DNA of 64,000 bases from Amycolatopsis solani (lineage in GTDB: Bacteria; Actinomycetota; Actinomycetes; Mycobacteriales; Pseudonocardiaceae): positions 372,001 to 436,000 of the forward strand of contig NZ_JAWQJT010000002.1 of NCBI RefSeq assembly GCF_033441515.1. Reading direction: 5' to 3'. Below are positions 26,022 to 34,850 of this stretch, in pieces. Positions within the stretch are counted from its first letter, which is position 1. Each line of letters starts with the position of its first letter. A program made the translations under genes and the position numbers. A model generated the notes under the pieces. It had not been told where the DNA came from. It was given only the letters and a program-made list of their open reading frames with translations, and searched no databases.

Positions 26022-28033
26022 TGGCCTTCAAGGGCTTCACCTTCGGCCGCGGCCACGAGGTCGTGCCCGGCACGGTGCCCGCCTGGGCCCTGGTGTTCCG
26101 GCACGGCGTCCGCGGCACCGAGCTGTGCACGATCGGCAGCGACACCTACGCCGGCACGGTGACCGCGGCGCTGCCGGCGGGCCTGACCGGGGGCAGCTAC
26201 GAGATCTCCGTCGAGGGCATGACCGCGGAGGACTACCGGAAGATCAGCCTCGCGGCTGGGACCCCGCTGGACGCCTCGCTGCACCTGTGGTGGAAGGACG
26301 CGCCGACCGGGGTGCTCGGCGGGCTCGCGAAGTTCACCGGGCTGGACAACCCGCTGTCGGCGACCACCCCGGTCCCGCCGGAGGGCAGCCTGGTCGCCGA
26401 GCTGCGGGTGGACCGGCTCTGGCGGCGGCCCGGCCAGCGGCGGATGGAGGTCGTGGCGAAGGGCCGGGAGCGGGTGGTGGCCCGGCTGGCCGAGCGCCGC
26501 GTCGAGGGCCGCTGCTTCGCCGCGCGCTCGGACGCGAACGGGCTCCAGGTCGCGATCGAGAACGTGGCGGGCGACGGCGTGCCGGTGGTCGGCCACGGGC
26601 TCGGGCGGGCGCTGCCCACGCCGGGGGTGCGCGACTACGCCGCCGTCCCGCCGGGGACCGCGCTGGCCGCCATGCTCGAGCTGAGCACGCAGGTGCAGGC
26701 CGCGCTCGGGCTCTACGGCCAGGAAACGGCCGTCATCCGCGACGGAACCGTGCACCTGGGCAAGTGGACCGAGAACGGGACCACCACCCCGCGGCTGGAC
26801 GGCGAGCGGCCGATGGACGACGAGAGCGGGCTGCTCGCCGTCGAACGCGGCGCCGACCTGCCGCGGGACACGCGGATCCCGCCGGGGGTGTTCGGCCCGC
26901 GGCCGCCGCGGCGCACCTTCGCCGTGACCGCGCTGGGCCGCCCGGACCTGAAGCCGGGCGACCTCGTGTCCCCGGTGCTGCCGCCGGAGGACTTCGTCGT
27001 CACCGAGCCGCCGAGCCTCGGCGCGACGCTGCTGACGTCGGTGCCCAACCTGCCCGCCGGGGTCGCCGACCCGGACGCCGACGCGTCGGTGTGCCGGATC
27101 ATCGAGGTGCGCCATGAGATTTCGCGGGAACGGGGGTTCCTCACGACGATCCGCGCGGTCGTGCTGGCCGGCGGCGACGACGGGTGGGACGAGATCACGC
27201 CCGGCACGGCGAAGGACGCCCGGCGGGCCCGGCCGTCCGGCGTGCCGTTCGCCGACAGCGCGCAGGGCGTGGCGAGCACGATGGGCGACGTCATCGGGGA
27301 CCGGATCGAGCGGACGTTCGGGGTGACCCGGTCGCGGCCCGCGGTGATCCACGACCACGCCGTGTCCCCGGACACCCCCAGGCACACCAGCGAGGTCTGG
27401 CACTCCGACGCGGCACCGGACGGCCGGCCGCAGGCGGCGCAGCGCACCAAGATCACCGCCGACGCGCACGCGGAACTGACCCAGGTGCCCTACGTGACGC
27501 CGTTCGCGTGGGGCAGCTACGGCCTCGTGCTGCCGCGTTACCCGGGCACCCGGGTGGTGCTGGCGAACGTCGGCGGCAGCTCGGCGGACTTCGTCGACGT
27601 CGGGGCGCTGTGGCCGCCGGACGCGGGCCCGGACGCCCGGCCGGGGGACTACTGGCTGGCGCTGCCCGTGGGGATCGAAGAACGGGAGCGCTTGCAGGAC
27701 CCGGACAAGCAGCTGCCGGACGACGGCCTCGCGAGCCACGACCTGGTCGACGGCGACGGCACCCGCGTCATCGAGACCGCGCGGTTCGTGCTGCGGGTGA
27801 CCGACGAGCTCACCCGGGTCCCGGCCCGGCCGGCGCCCGACGACGACCTCGGGAACGGCAGCGTGCTCATCGAGAGCCGGGCCGGCGACGGGGCCTCGCG
27901 GATCGTGCTGAAGGCCGACGGCAGCGTCACGATCAGCGCGAAGTCGATCACCTTCGACGCCGAGGACAAGATCGAGCTGAACACCAAGGACGTCCGGGTG
28001 AAGCTCGACGGCGGCACGATGGACGTGAGCTGA
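26021..28033 (+). CDS. Fused baseplate hub and spike protein (VgrG/gpD-gpV-like)
   Basis: I chose ATG 26021, with AGGAG ending 5 bp before it; an in-frame GTG lies at 26018. The protein has 670 residues. Residues about 1-470 form the hub part of the gp27/gpD type: strand-rich, with EISVEGMTAEDYRKIS, TTPRLDGERPMDDESGLL, and a helix-strand body. At about 488-535 there is an OB-fold-like segment (TPFAWGSYGLVLPRYPGTRV, then VDVGALWPP) as in gp5/VgrG. The last 50 residues (RIVLKADGSVTISAKSIT; DKIELNTKDVRVKLDGG) have the repeated short strands of a trimeric beta-helix needle. It would cap the tube and carry the PAAR-like tip encoded next. Confidence 0.85.
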   Translation: MAFKGFTFGRGHEVVPGTVPAWALVFRHGVRGTELCTIGSDTYAGTVTAALPAGLTGGSYEISVEGMTAEDYRKISLAAGTPLDASLHLWWKDAPTGVLGGLAKFTGLDNPLSATTPVPPEGSLVAELRVDRLWRRPGQRRMEVVAKGRERVVARLAERRVEGRCFAARSDANGLQVAIENVAGDGVPVVGHGLGRALPTPGVRDYAAVPPGTALAAMLELSTQVQAALGLYGQETAVIRDGTVHLGKWTENGTTTPRLDGERPMDDESGLLAVERGADLPRDTRIPPGVFGPRPPRRTFAVTALGRPDLKPGDLVSPVLPPEDFVVTEPPSLGATLLTSVPNLPAGVADPDADASVCRIIEVRHEISRERGFLTTIRAVVLAGGDDGWDEITPGTAKDARRARPSGVPFADSAQGVASTMGDVIGDRIERTFGVTRSRPAVIHDHAVSPDTPRHTSEVWHSDAAPDGRPQAAQRTKITADAHAELTQVPYVTPFAWGSYGLVLPRYPGTRVVLANVGGSSADFVDVGALWPPDAGPDARPGDYWLALPVGIEERERLQDPDKQLPDDGLASHDLVDGDGTRVIETARFVLRVTDELTRVPARPAPDDDLGNGSVLIESRAGDGASRIVLKADGSVTISAKSITFDAEDKIELNTKDVRVKLDGGTMDVS

Positions 28034-28365
28034 TGGCCTTCCCCGTCACCGAAAACGGCTCGGTCGAGTGCGACCACCACGGGGCCGTGTCCCTGCTCGC
28101 GGTCAGCGACGGGCGGCTCGTCCTCGCGGGCGGGAAAGCCGTGCTGTTCGCCGGAGTCCTCGACAAGCCGTACGCGAACTGCGGCGCACCGAGTCCGCCG
28201 GGCACGTGCGCGAGCACCCTGCCCGCGCCACCGGATTCGGGCCGCGCCGCCCGGCTGACCGTGGGCGGCGCCCCGGTCCTGCTCGATTCCCTGACCGCGA
28301 ACTCCCTGCCCTCGGCCACCCCCGTGAAGGTCGCCGCCGGGCAATCCGTGCTCACCACCTCGTGA
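28033..28365 (+). CDS. PAAR-like spike-tip protein
   Basis: The 110-residue protein starts in a one-base overlap with the hub/spike stop. It has the length and shape of PAAR/DUF4280-like tips: short strands with Gly turns, GSVECDHHGAVSLLAV, LVLAGGKAVLF, and Cys/His residues (Cys14, His16, His17, then two further Cys near NCGAPSPPGTC) that could bind a metal at the apex. Such proteins sharpen the needle and may carry cargo. Position straight after the spike gene is characteristic. Confidence 0.75.
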   Translation: MAFPVTENGSVECDHHGAVSLLAVSDGRLVLAGGKAVLFAGVLDKPYANCGAPSPPGTCASTLPAPPDSGRAARLTVGGAPVLLDSLTANSLPSATPVKVAAGQSVLTTS

Positions 28366-28375
28366 AGGAGCTCCG

Positions 28376-28897
28376 ATGACCGCCCTGCCCCCGCCCCCGA
28401 CGCCCCCGGGCGCCGCGCCGGGAGACGACTCCGCCGCCCGCCGCCGCGCGCTGCTCGGCGTCGGCGTCCGCGCCGACCTGACCGACCCCGCCGACACCGC
28501 ACGGGACCTGGTCCTGCGCGCCACCCCCACCGGCGTCGACCTCGACCTCGTGGACGGCGTGGACGCGCTCTGCCAGGACCTCGCGGTCGGGCTGACCACC
28601 TTGCGCGGCAGCGACCCCTTCAACCTGCGGTTCGGGTTCCTCGGCCTGACGCCGATGGTGGACCAGACGTCCCCGGTGCTGGCGCGGGAAGGCCTGCGCA
28701 GCGCGGTGGTCGAGCTGGTCGCGGCCGACCCGCGGGTGCGCCGCGTGGTCGACCTGTCCGCGCCGTCGCCCACCGGCGACGTCGCATCCCGCCGGCTCGA
28801 CGTCACCGTCTCGTTCGAGGCGGTCAGCGGCGATCCGGCCACGCTGAACACCGGTGGCCTCGCCTCCGGCACGCCGTTCGGAGAGGTGGCCCCGTGA
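28376..28897 (+). CDS. Baseplate wedge protein, gp25/gpW family
   Basis: This 173-residue protein has an AAGGAG site 5 bp before its ATG. A Pro-rich leader precedes a recognisable gp25-like core: VDALCQDLAVGLTTLRGSDP, FGFLGLTPM, EGLRSAVVELVAADPRVRRV and a final beta region. The R-x-G and the amphipathic helix LRSAVVELVAADPRV fit the lysozyme-like gp25 fold, which joins the wedge to the sheath ring. It overlaps the gpJ-like gene by 4 bp. Confidence 0.82.
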   Translation: MTALPPPPTPPGAAPGDDSAARRRALLGVGVRADLTDPADTARDLVLRATPTGVDLDLVDGVDALCQDLAVGLTTLRGSDPFNLRFGFLGLTPMVDQTSPVLAREGLRSAVVELVAADPRVRRVVDLSAPSPTGDVASRRLDVTVSFEAVSGDPATLNTGGLASGTPFGEVAP

Positions 28898-30363
28898 GCG
28901 ACGACACCAGCATCGACCTGACCGACGTCCTGGCCGTCGACGAGACCGTCACCCGGTCCACCGGCAGCGCCGGCTTCGGCGTGACCCCGGCGGGGTTCCT
29001 GCCCAAGCCGTTCACCCGCCTGCTGGCCGAGAAGATCGCGCTCGCGCAGCAGCTGATCGACCCGGCCATCGACCTATCGAGCGGCAGCGTCGTGCGCAAG
29101 CTCCTCGAAGTCACCGCCCTCGAGGACGCGCGGACCTGGGCCGCGCTGGCGGCGGAGTACGACGACAGCTTCGTCGGCACGGCCCGCGGCCGCGCACTGT
29201 CCGGCCTCGGCGAGGAGCTCGGGATCACCCGGCCGTTCCTCAGCGCGACCGGCTCGGTGACGCTGACGCTGGCGAAGGCGCTGCCGTCGAGCGTGCCGAA
29301 ACTGGTGCTGCCCCGCGGTTCCCGGCTCTCGACGCCGGGCGGGCACCGCGTCGCGCTCGCCGCCGCGGTCCAGTTCACCACGGGCGTGACCACCGCCGTG
29401 GTGCCGGTGACGAGCTTCGACCCCGGGCCGGTGGGCAACCTCGACCCCGCCGTGACCGACGCCGGTGGCGGCCACCCGCAGCGGATCGACCGGTGGGAGA
29501 TCGCCGACGCGAAGCTCGCCGCGATGATCGACGCCGACGTGGCGGCCGGGTTCCTCGCGACGGCGTCGTCAATCGGCCAGGGCCTGGTGCACGTCCAGCA
29601 CACGCAGGCGCTGACCGGTGGCAACGCGCAGTTCGACGACGACCGCTACCGGGCGCTGCTGCTCGCCGCGCCGCGGTCGCTGTGGACGGCGGACTCGATC
29701 GCGGCCACCGTGGCGCTGGTCCCCGGCGTGCGGCAGGTCGTGGTGCGCGACGGCTGGGGCGGGCTGGACCTGTCCCAGTCGATCTTCGGCCAGTTCAACT
29801 TCTTCGAACGACTTTTCGCGGCCGACCGAGACCTGTCGTCGCCGTTCTTCGTCACCGTCCTCGTCGCGCCGACCGAAGCCGCGGTCTGGGACGGCGCGGC
29901 GGGGCTGCGTGCGGCCGTGCAGCAGGCGATCCGGGACGTTCGCCCGGTCGGGATCTTCCCCGACGTGGTGCGGGCCGAGCAGGTGTTCTTCACCGTCCAG
30001 GCCGACGTGGTGACCGCGGGCCTGCCGCTGCCGTCCGGGTCGGTCGCCAGCCGCAACCTCAGTCCCGCCGCGCTGGCGCTCAAGCAGCGCCTGGCGGCCC
30101 GGCTGCGCGGGGTCGTCGACGGGCTGTCGCTGGCGGAACCGGTGCGGGCCGCGGCGCTGTCCGCGGCGATGATGGCGGAACCCGGCGTCGTCGACGTCGG
30201 CGATCTGCACCTGATCCGGTTCCCGTACGCGGTCGACGCCGTGGGGTCCGGCGGGGAGAGCGACACCTCGCCCGACGTGCTCGAGCTGGACGAGAACCTC
30301 GTCGTGGGTGCCGACCAGATCGCGGTCTTCGTCGAGTCCGCCGGCCGGCTGACGGTGCGGTGA
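28894..30363 (+). CDS. Baseplate J-like wedge protein (gp6/gp47 family)
   Basis: The GTG start lies in a GTGA overlap; the protein has 489 residues. An N-terminal helix (LLAEKIALAQQLIDPAIDLS) precedes GSVVRKLLEVTALEDARTWA, the J-like entry with a gauge-type helix. Then comes GLGEELGITR, typical of the gpJ consensus LGxxxGxxR, and repeated beta-hairpins with VPVTSFDPGPVGNL. The C-terminal part has VRQVVVRDGWGG and a helix-rich end. These proteins form the inner baseplate ring that triggers sheath contraction. Order gp25 then gpJ is conserved in contractile systems. Confidence 0.85.
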   Translation: MSDDTSIDLTDVLAVDETVTRSTGSAGFGVTPAGFLPKPFTRLLAEKIALAQQLIDPAIDLSSGSVVRKLLEVTALEDARTWAALAAEYDDSFVGTARGRALSGLGEELGITRPFLSATGSVTLTLAKALPSSVPKLVLPRGSRLSTPGGHRVALAAAVQFTTGVTTAVVPVTSFDPGPVGNLDPAVTDAGGGHPQRIDRWEIADAKLAAMIDADVAAGFLATASSIGQGLVHVQHTQALTGGNAQFDDDRYRALLLAAPRSLWTADSIAATVALVPGVRQVVVRDGWGGLDLSQSIFGQFNFFERLFAADRDLSSPFFVTVLVAPTEAAVWDGAAGLRAAVQQAIRDVRPVGIFPDVVRAEQVFFTVQADVVTAGLPLPSGSVASRNLSPAALALKQRLAARLRGVVDGLSLAEPVRAAALSAAMMAEPGVVDVGDLHLIRFPYAVDAVGSGGESDTSPDVLELDENLVVGADQIAVFVESAGRLTVR

Positions 30364-30367
30364 AGCC

Positions 30368-32620
30368 ATGACGACTTCTTCCCTGCTCGACCCGGACCAC
30401 CTCGGTGCCGGTGTGCTGGCCGCCGCGGCGGCCGAACTGATCGGGCCGCTGTCCCCGGCGGCCACCCCGCGCGCGCTGAGCCTGCACGCCACGACGTCAC
30501 CGGGCCAGGCCGAGGCGGTGGTCGACACCACGACCCGGCACCCGCTGGTGCTGTGCACCGTGCTGTCCGATGTGGACGCACAGGGGCTGACGATCCTGCC
30601 CGCGCTGAAACCCGGCGGCGGTGCGCCGCAGTCGCTCCCGGTGCTGACGTTCGCACCGCACACGGCGGCGGGCACCGCGCTGGTCGCGGCGCTGCCACCG
30701 GCGGGCAAGGGTGACGTCACCACGCCGTTTTCCGTGCTGGCGCGGGGGATCCTCGGCGGTGAGCTCGGGGTCGGGCTGAGCACCGCGCAGCTGATCGCGG
30801 CCGTCCGGTTCGACCTCGTCGAGGGGGTGCTGGGGCGGCTGCTCACCGTGCTGCTCGACGAGAAGGGCCGGATCCGGCGCACCGCGCGGCAGATCCGCGC
30901 ATCGCGGACGCTGGCGGTGGCGAGCGGCAACGCGCTCGACCGGATCGGCGCCGACCTGTCCTGCCCGCGGTTCTCCGACGAGCTGTTCTGGGACGCCGAA
31001 GAGCAGACCCCCGCCACCCGGCCACTGCAGCCACCCGGCACGCGCGAGGACGACGAGTCCTACCGCGACCGGCTGCGCGTCCTGCGCGGCGTGCGGCTGC
31101 CCAGCACGCCGTGGCTCGACTCGGCGCTGGACGACTTCCTCGCCGACGTCGGGGTGGCGGGCGCGGTGGGCGTCGACGAAGCGGTCGACCCGCAGCTGAT
31201 CGCCATCCGGCTGGTCGCACCCGGTGCCCCGGCCGCCATCGGGCAGCTGCTCAACGCGCTCCGGCGGGTGCACATGATCTGGCCGGCCGGCAGCACCGAG
31301 GGCGACGACGCGCACGCCCACCGCCTGCTGCCACCGGACGTGGCCGCGCGCGTGGACACCCAGCGCGCGGCGCTCGCCACCTGGCAGGTGCAGCCCTTCC
31401 AGCCGCTCGCGCCCACCGTGGCCGAGGCACTGACCACTTTGGACCGGCGGTGCGTCCAGCTCGGGGCCCGGCCGTGGCCGCGGGTGCTCAAGGGGCAGGA
31501 CAACGCCGGCGGGTCCCGGTTCGAGCTCGGCTTCGGCGCGCTGTTCGCGGCGCCGGTCGCCGCCCAGCTCGACGCCGCCGTCACCGCGGCCGGCCAGCTG
31601 AAGGACCCGAACCTGGTGCCGCGGCCGAGGTCGGCGGACCCGGCCGGGGCGTGGCTGCTCAAGGCGTGCGGCCTGCGCACGGTCGAGCAGGGCGCCGACG
31701 GCACGGTGTTCGTCAGCACCGCGCCGATGGGCCCGCTCGTCGTCGACGTGGAGCCGGACGCGTCGGGTGACGTCCCGCTGACGCTGACCGCGCGGCTGGT
31801 TTCGGCCACCGACCCGGACCACGACGTCCCGGTGGTCTCGGTAATCACCGCGCTCGCGGGCGCCCAGCTGACCCCGGTCGCGGATCCCGCCGCGGTGCTG
31901 GCGGCCGCGCGGCCGACGAGCACGGTCACCGGCCTGGACGCCGCACTGGACAGCCGGAGCGTCCCGAAGGTGACCGACGTCGCCGCGTTCACCCGGCAGC
32001 TGGACACCGTTTCGCCCCGCGACTACGTGCTGTTCGACCTCGGCGCGGCGCGCACTTCCGCGGTCACCGCGAACTCGGCCCTGCTCAGCCCGCTGTTCAC
32101 CACGGCGACCGCGGCCGGCGCGAGCAGCGTGGTCGCGCTGGCGACCGGCGCCGGGACGCTGGCGCTCCTGTTCGGCGTGACGGGACTGCCGCTGGCGGGC
32201 GCCAACCTGGCGGGGGAGCACACGCTGATCCACCGCTGGCAGGTGCGCGGGCTCGGCGACCAGCACGCGACGCTTTCGGCGCGCCGCGGTGCGGTGGTGC
32301 GGATCCCGCTGTTCAACGACGGCATCAGCGTCGTGTCGTGCGTGGTGGGCCAGCGTTCGGGCGCGAACGACCCGTACACGTGGCGGCCGTCGCTGCCCGA
32401 CAGCACGCTGCTTTCCCTGCGCCAGTACGAGCACCTGCTCAACATCGTCGAGCTGGCGACGCCCGTCGGGGTGCGGGCGGACACCTTCGCCATCCGGCGG
32501 CGGCACGTGGACGTGGACGGTTCCGGCCGGTCCACCGGCCTGAACATCGCCGCCGCCCGGGCCTACCGGCACTACCGCCTGGCGCCGTCCGCGCGGGCAG
32601 GACAAGGAGAGATCTCGTGA
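30368..32620 (+). CDS. Large second baseplate wedge protein
   Basis: This 750-residue protein starts 4 bp after the preceding stop. Residues about 165-225 read RTLAVASGNALDRIGADL then CPRFSDELFWDAEEQ and EDDESYRDRLRVLRG, a pattern seen in baseplate wedge proteins related to gpJ/gpI (LDRLGADLGVPR...DDEYRRRL). The C-terminal half is long mixed alpha/beta with repeated Ala-rich strands. It corresponds in position to the gp7-like/Cis12 component of tail-like systems. The exact family is uncertain, but a structural baseplate role is strongly suggested. Confidence 0.72.
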   Translation: MTTSSLLDPDHLGAGVLAAAAAELIGPLSPAATPRALSLHATTSPGQAEAVVDTTTRHPLVLCTVLSDVDAQGLTILPALKPGGGAPQSLPVLTFAPHTAAGTALVAALPPAGKGDVTTPFSVLARGILGGELGVGLSTAQLIAAVRFDLVEGVLGRLLTVLLDEKGRIRRTARQIRASRTLAVASGNALDRIGADLSCPRFSDELFWDAEEQTPATRPLQPPGTREDDESYRDRLRVLRGVRLPSTPWLDSALDDFLADVGVAGAVGVDEAVDPQLIAIRLVAPGAPAAIGQLLNALRRVHMIWPAGSTEGDDAHAHRLLPPDVAARVDTQRAALATWQVQPFQPLAPTVAEALTTLDRRCVQLGARPWPRVLKGQDNAGGSRFELGFGALFAAPVAAQLDAAVTAAGQLKDPNLVPRPRSADPAGAWLLKACGLRTVEQGADGTVFVSTAPMGPLVVDVEPDASGDVPLTLTARLVSATDPDHDVPVVSVITALAGAQLTPVADPAAVLAAARPTSTVTGLDAALDSRSVPKVTDVAAFTRQLDTVSPRDYVLFDLGAARTSAVTANSALLSPLFTTATAAGASSVVALATGAGTLALLFGVTGLPLAGANLAGEHTLIHRWQVRGLGDQHATLSARRGAVVRIPLFNDGISVVSCVVGQRSGANDPYTWRPSLPDSTLLSLRQYEHLLNIVELATPVGVRADTFAIRRRHVDVDGSGRSTGLNIAAARAYRHYRLAPSARAGQGEIS

Positions 32621-33357
32621 GTGACGAACAGCTCGTCTACGGCGTCCCGGCCCCCAAGATCGTCGAAGCCCTGCGCGCCGCGGGCGTCGCGGAGGACGAC
32701 GTCGTCGCGGTGCTGGGCCGGGCGATCGCCCGCTCGTCCGGCCCCGGCCTGACGGCGACGGTGAGCCCGCCGTTCGTGTTCCAGACGCCGGTCCCGCAGA
32801 CCGCACCCCAGTGCGAGCTGCACTTCGAGCCGACGTTCACGCACCCGGATTTCATCGACGGCGTGACGGTGGTGCAGGCGGGCGAGACGCCGACGGAGAT
32901 CGGGTTCAACCACCGGTTCCACGCGATCGAGGACGATCTGGGCGGGATCGCGGAGGCGCTGCGGACGGTCAGCAACTGCATCAAGGAGCTGCGGCTGGAG
33001 CTGTTCGGGGTGGTCCAGGAGCTGCAGGTGAAGATCACCGCGATCGACCGGCGGATCGACCCGATCAAGGACAAGACGGAGACCAAGGAGTCGAAGGAGA
33101 AGGAGAAGGACAGCAAGGAGGGCAAGGAGTCCAAGGAGAAGGAAGGCAAGGACAACAAGGAGAGCAAGGAGAAGGACAGCAAGGAAGGGAAGGAGAAGGA
33201 CCGCGGCAAGGACGGACAGAAGGAGTTCGTCGACCTCGCCGGCACCTTCCCGCCTTCGGCCGCCGAGCCGCTCTCGGAGGGCGACGAGCGGACGTTCATC
33301 TCCCTGGAGGACCGCCCCGACGTCGGCCGCGACGCACTGTCCGAAGAGGACAGCTGA
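32617..33357 (+). CDS. Coiled tail protein with Lys/Glu-rich low-complexity tract
   Basis: The GTG start lies in a GTGA overlap; the protein has 246 residues. Residues 1-100 are globular (IVEALRAAGVAEDDVVAVLG; HFEPTFTHPDFIDGVT). Residues about 105-150 form a predicted coiled coil (EDDLGGIAEALRTVSNCIKE, LRLELFGVVQELQVKITAI). Residues about 150-200 are almost only Lys, Glu, Ser, Asp and Gly in an imperfect KESKEKD/SKEGKEK repeat, and an acidic tail follows. I do not recognise the family. It may be an outer baseplate or fibre-adaptor component; its Glu/Lys-rich tract could be a target for the ATP-grasp ligase encoded two genes downstream (inference). Confidence 0.7.
   Translation: MSDEQLVYGVPAPKIVEALRAAGVAEDDVVAVLGRAIARSSGPGLTATVSPPFVFQTPVPQTAPQCELHFEPTFTHPDFIDGVTVVQAGETPTEIGFNHRFHAIEDDLGGIAEALRTVSNCIKELRLELFGVVQELQVKITAIDRRIDPIKDKTETKESKEKEKDSKEGKESKEKEGKDNKESKEKDSKEGKEKDRGKDGQKEFVDLAGTFPPSAAEPLSEGDERTFISLEDRPDVGRDALSEEDS
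33096..33212 (+). repeat. Low-complexity AAG/GAG repeat encoding Lys/Glu-rich tract
   Basis: The DNA is an imperfect repeat of AAGGAG, AGCAAGGAG and GAGAAGGAC units. It contrasts sharply with the C-rich surroundings and encodes the Lys/Glu/Ser repeat of the preceding gene. Many units also resemble Shine-Dalgarno sequences. Confidence 0.7.
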
Positions 33358-34850
33358 TGCTCCTGATATTGGCGCACGAGAACGATTCGGCCGCCCGTGC
33401 ACTGGCGGACCGGTGGGGCCGCGAGGCGATGTTGCTGACGGTGGACCAGCTGCACCGGGCCCAGTGGAGCCTTTCGGTGGACCGTTCGGGCCGGGCTCGC
33501 GCGTCGGTTTCGCTCGGCACCCCGGTCCGGGTCCGCGGCGTGGTGAACCGGCTCGGGGTGATCACGGGCGCTGACCTGTCCCGGGTCCGCCGCGAGGACC
33601 GGCCGTATGCGGCGGCGGAGCTGACGGCGTTCCTGCTGGCCTGGCTCGACGCGTGTCCCGCACCGGTGCTGAACCCACCCAACCCGAGGTGCCTCAACGG
33701 CCCGGCGTGGTACCCGGAGGAGTGGGCCGACGCGGCTGCGGCGGTGGGCCTGCGGGTGGCGCCGGTCCACCGCTCGGTCGGCTTGTCACCGGCGGCGCCG
33801 GTGGTGGAGGGCGGGGAGGCCCAGCGGGTGCACGTCGTGGGGGACGTTTGCGTGGGGGAGGTGCATCCGTTGGTGGGGCGGCAGTTGCGTGCGCTGGCTT
33901 CGCTGGCGGGGACGCCTCTTTTGACGGCGACGGTTTCGGGCTTGGGTGCGCGGGCTGAGGTGCGGGAGATTTCGGCTTGGCCGGATGTGGGGGATCCTAC
34001 GGTGGCTGACGCTTTGGCGGTGGCTTTGGGCCGGGCTGCGGCTGGTGGGCGGGTGGCGGAGGTCGGGGAGTCGCCTGGCCACGTGCCCGAGGCGCCGGCG
34101 GCTGCTCTCGGTGGGTTGGTCGGCCACCCGTCCGCTGCCGCTTTGCGTGGGCTTGTCGGCCGCCTGCCGGGCGGTGGTCCTGGCCGCGATGCGGCCGGTC
34201 CCGCCGGCCGCCCGCCGACCGTCGGGTCGGGCGGCGATTCTGGCCGCGAGGCCCGTGCGGCCTCGCGCCGGGCAGGCGGGGCGGCGGAGGTCGCGAATGA
34301 CTCATTCGGGACCTCTGAGGTCCCCAATGAGTCATTCGCGGCACCGGAGCCGCCGGGATCGGCCGCTCCGACCGGGCCAGCCGAGTCCGCCGCGGCCGTG
34401 CGGGGTGGGCCGACTGGTGGCGAGGTGGCCGATCCCGCTACCGCGCCGGATGAGCCGCCCGCCTGCCCACCTACCGCCGCGCAGGGCGGCGATCCTGGCC
34501 GTGAGGTCCGTGCGGCTTCCCGGCGGGCAGGCGGGGCGGTGGAGGTCGCGAATGACTCATTCGGGACCTCTGAGGTCCCCAATGAGTCATTCGCGGCACC
34601 GCCGCCACCGGGATCGGCCGCTCCGACCGGGCCAGCCGATTCCGCCGCGGCCGTGCGGGGTGGGCCGACCGGTGGGGAGGTGGCCGATCCCGCTGCCGCG
34701 CCGGATGAGCCGCCCGCCCACCCACCCACCGCCGTGCCGGGCGGCGGTCCCCGCCGCGACATGGCCGGTGCCGCCGCGTCCAGTGGGACCGGCCCCGAGA
34801 TGCAAGACTCCGCCCTCAACGACTCCGGCATGCAGGCGGTGGCCGGATGA
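33357..34850 (+). CDS. Degenerate ATP-grasp-like protein with a duplicated palindrome-bearing C-terminal tail
   Basis: This 497-residue protein has one base of overlap with the preceding stop. Residues 1-240 look like a pre-ATP-grasp domain and the end of an ATP-grasp fold: LILAHENDSAARALADRWG, VRVRGVVNRLGVI, AELTAFLLAWLDACPAPVLN, then VHVVGDVCVGEV and ISAWPDVGDP. The central ATP-binding strands with their Lys and the E-x-N metal motif are not visible, so it is probably inactive or needs its neighbour. Residues about 255-497 are Ala/Gly/Pro-rich and contain two consecutive 85-residue repeats, each including NDSFGTSEVPNESF encoded by a large palindrome. It overlaps the intact ATP-grasp gene by 4 bp. 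The tail may be recent extension by repeat insertion. Confidence 0.68.
   Translation: MLLILAHENDSAARALADRWGREAMLLTVDQLHRAQWSLSVDRSGRARASVSLGTPVRVRGVVNRLGVITGADLSRVRREDRPYAAAELTAFLLAWLDACPAPVLNPPNPRCLNGPAWYPEEWADAAAAVGLRVAPVHRSVGLSPAAPVVEGGEAQRVHVVGDVCVGEVHPLVGRQLRALASLAGTPLLTATVSGLGARAEVREISAWPDVGDPTVADALAVALGRAAAGGRVAEVGESPGHVPEAPAAALGGLVGHPSAAALRGLVGRLPGGGPGRDAAGPAGRPPTVGSGGDSGREARAASRRAGGAAEVANDSFGTSEVPNESFAAPEPPGSAAPTGPAESAAAVRGGPTGGEVADPATAPDEPPACPPTAAQGGDPGREVRAASRRAGGAVEVANDSFGTSEVPNESFAAPPPPGSAAPTGPADSAAAVRGGPTGGEVADPAAAPDEPPAHPPTAVPGGGPRRDMAGAAASSGTGPEMQDSALNDSGMQAVAG
34292..34340. repeat. Intragenic palindrome, hairpin family B copy 2
   Basis: The 23-bp arms 34292-34314 and 34318-34340 (CGCGAATGACTCATTC ... 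GAATGAGTCATTCGCG type ends) pair with a single mismatch around a CTG loop. The core matches the intergenic repeats at 14566 and 58077. Here it lies inside an open reading frame. Confidence 0.8.
34547..34595. repeat. Intragenic palindrome, hairpin family B copy 3
   Basis: This element is identical in sequence to the palindrome at 34292-34340 and exactly 255 bp downstream, with the same single mismatch. It was evidently copied along with the surrounding repeat unit. Confidence 0.8.

Larger units (their letters stand above)
34230..34739 (+). repeat. Two tandem 255-bp repeats inside the ATP-grasp-like gene
   Basis: Unit 1 is 34230-34484 and unit 2 is 34485-34739, each exactly 85 codons and nearly identical in protein and DNA. 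Each begins with codons for GGD and carries one family-B palindrome. The in-frame period means duplication did not disturb reading. Near-identity suggests a recent event or gene conversion. Confidence 0.85.

Noticed and set aside
33357..34065. Functional ATP-grasp enzyme on its own
   Set aside because: The ATP-binding Lys strand and the Glu-x-Asn metal motif that are clear in the next gene are not visible here.
34292..34595. CRISPR array
   Set aside because: Only two palindromes 255 bp apart inside a coding repeat, with no array of short repeats and spacers and no cas genes.
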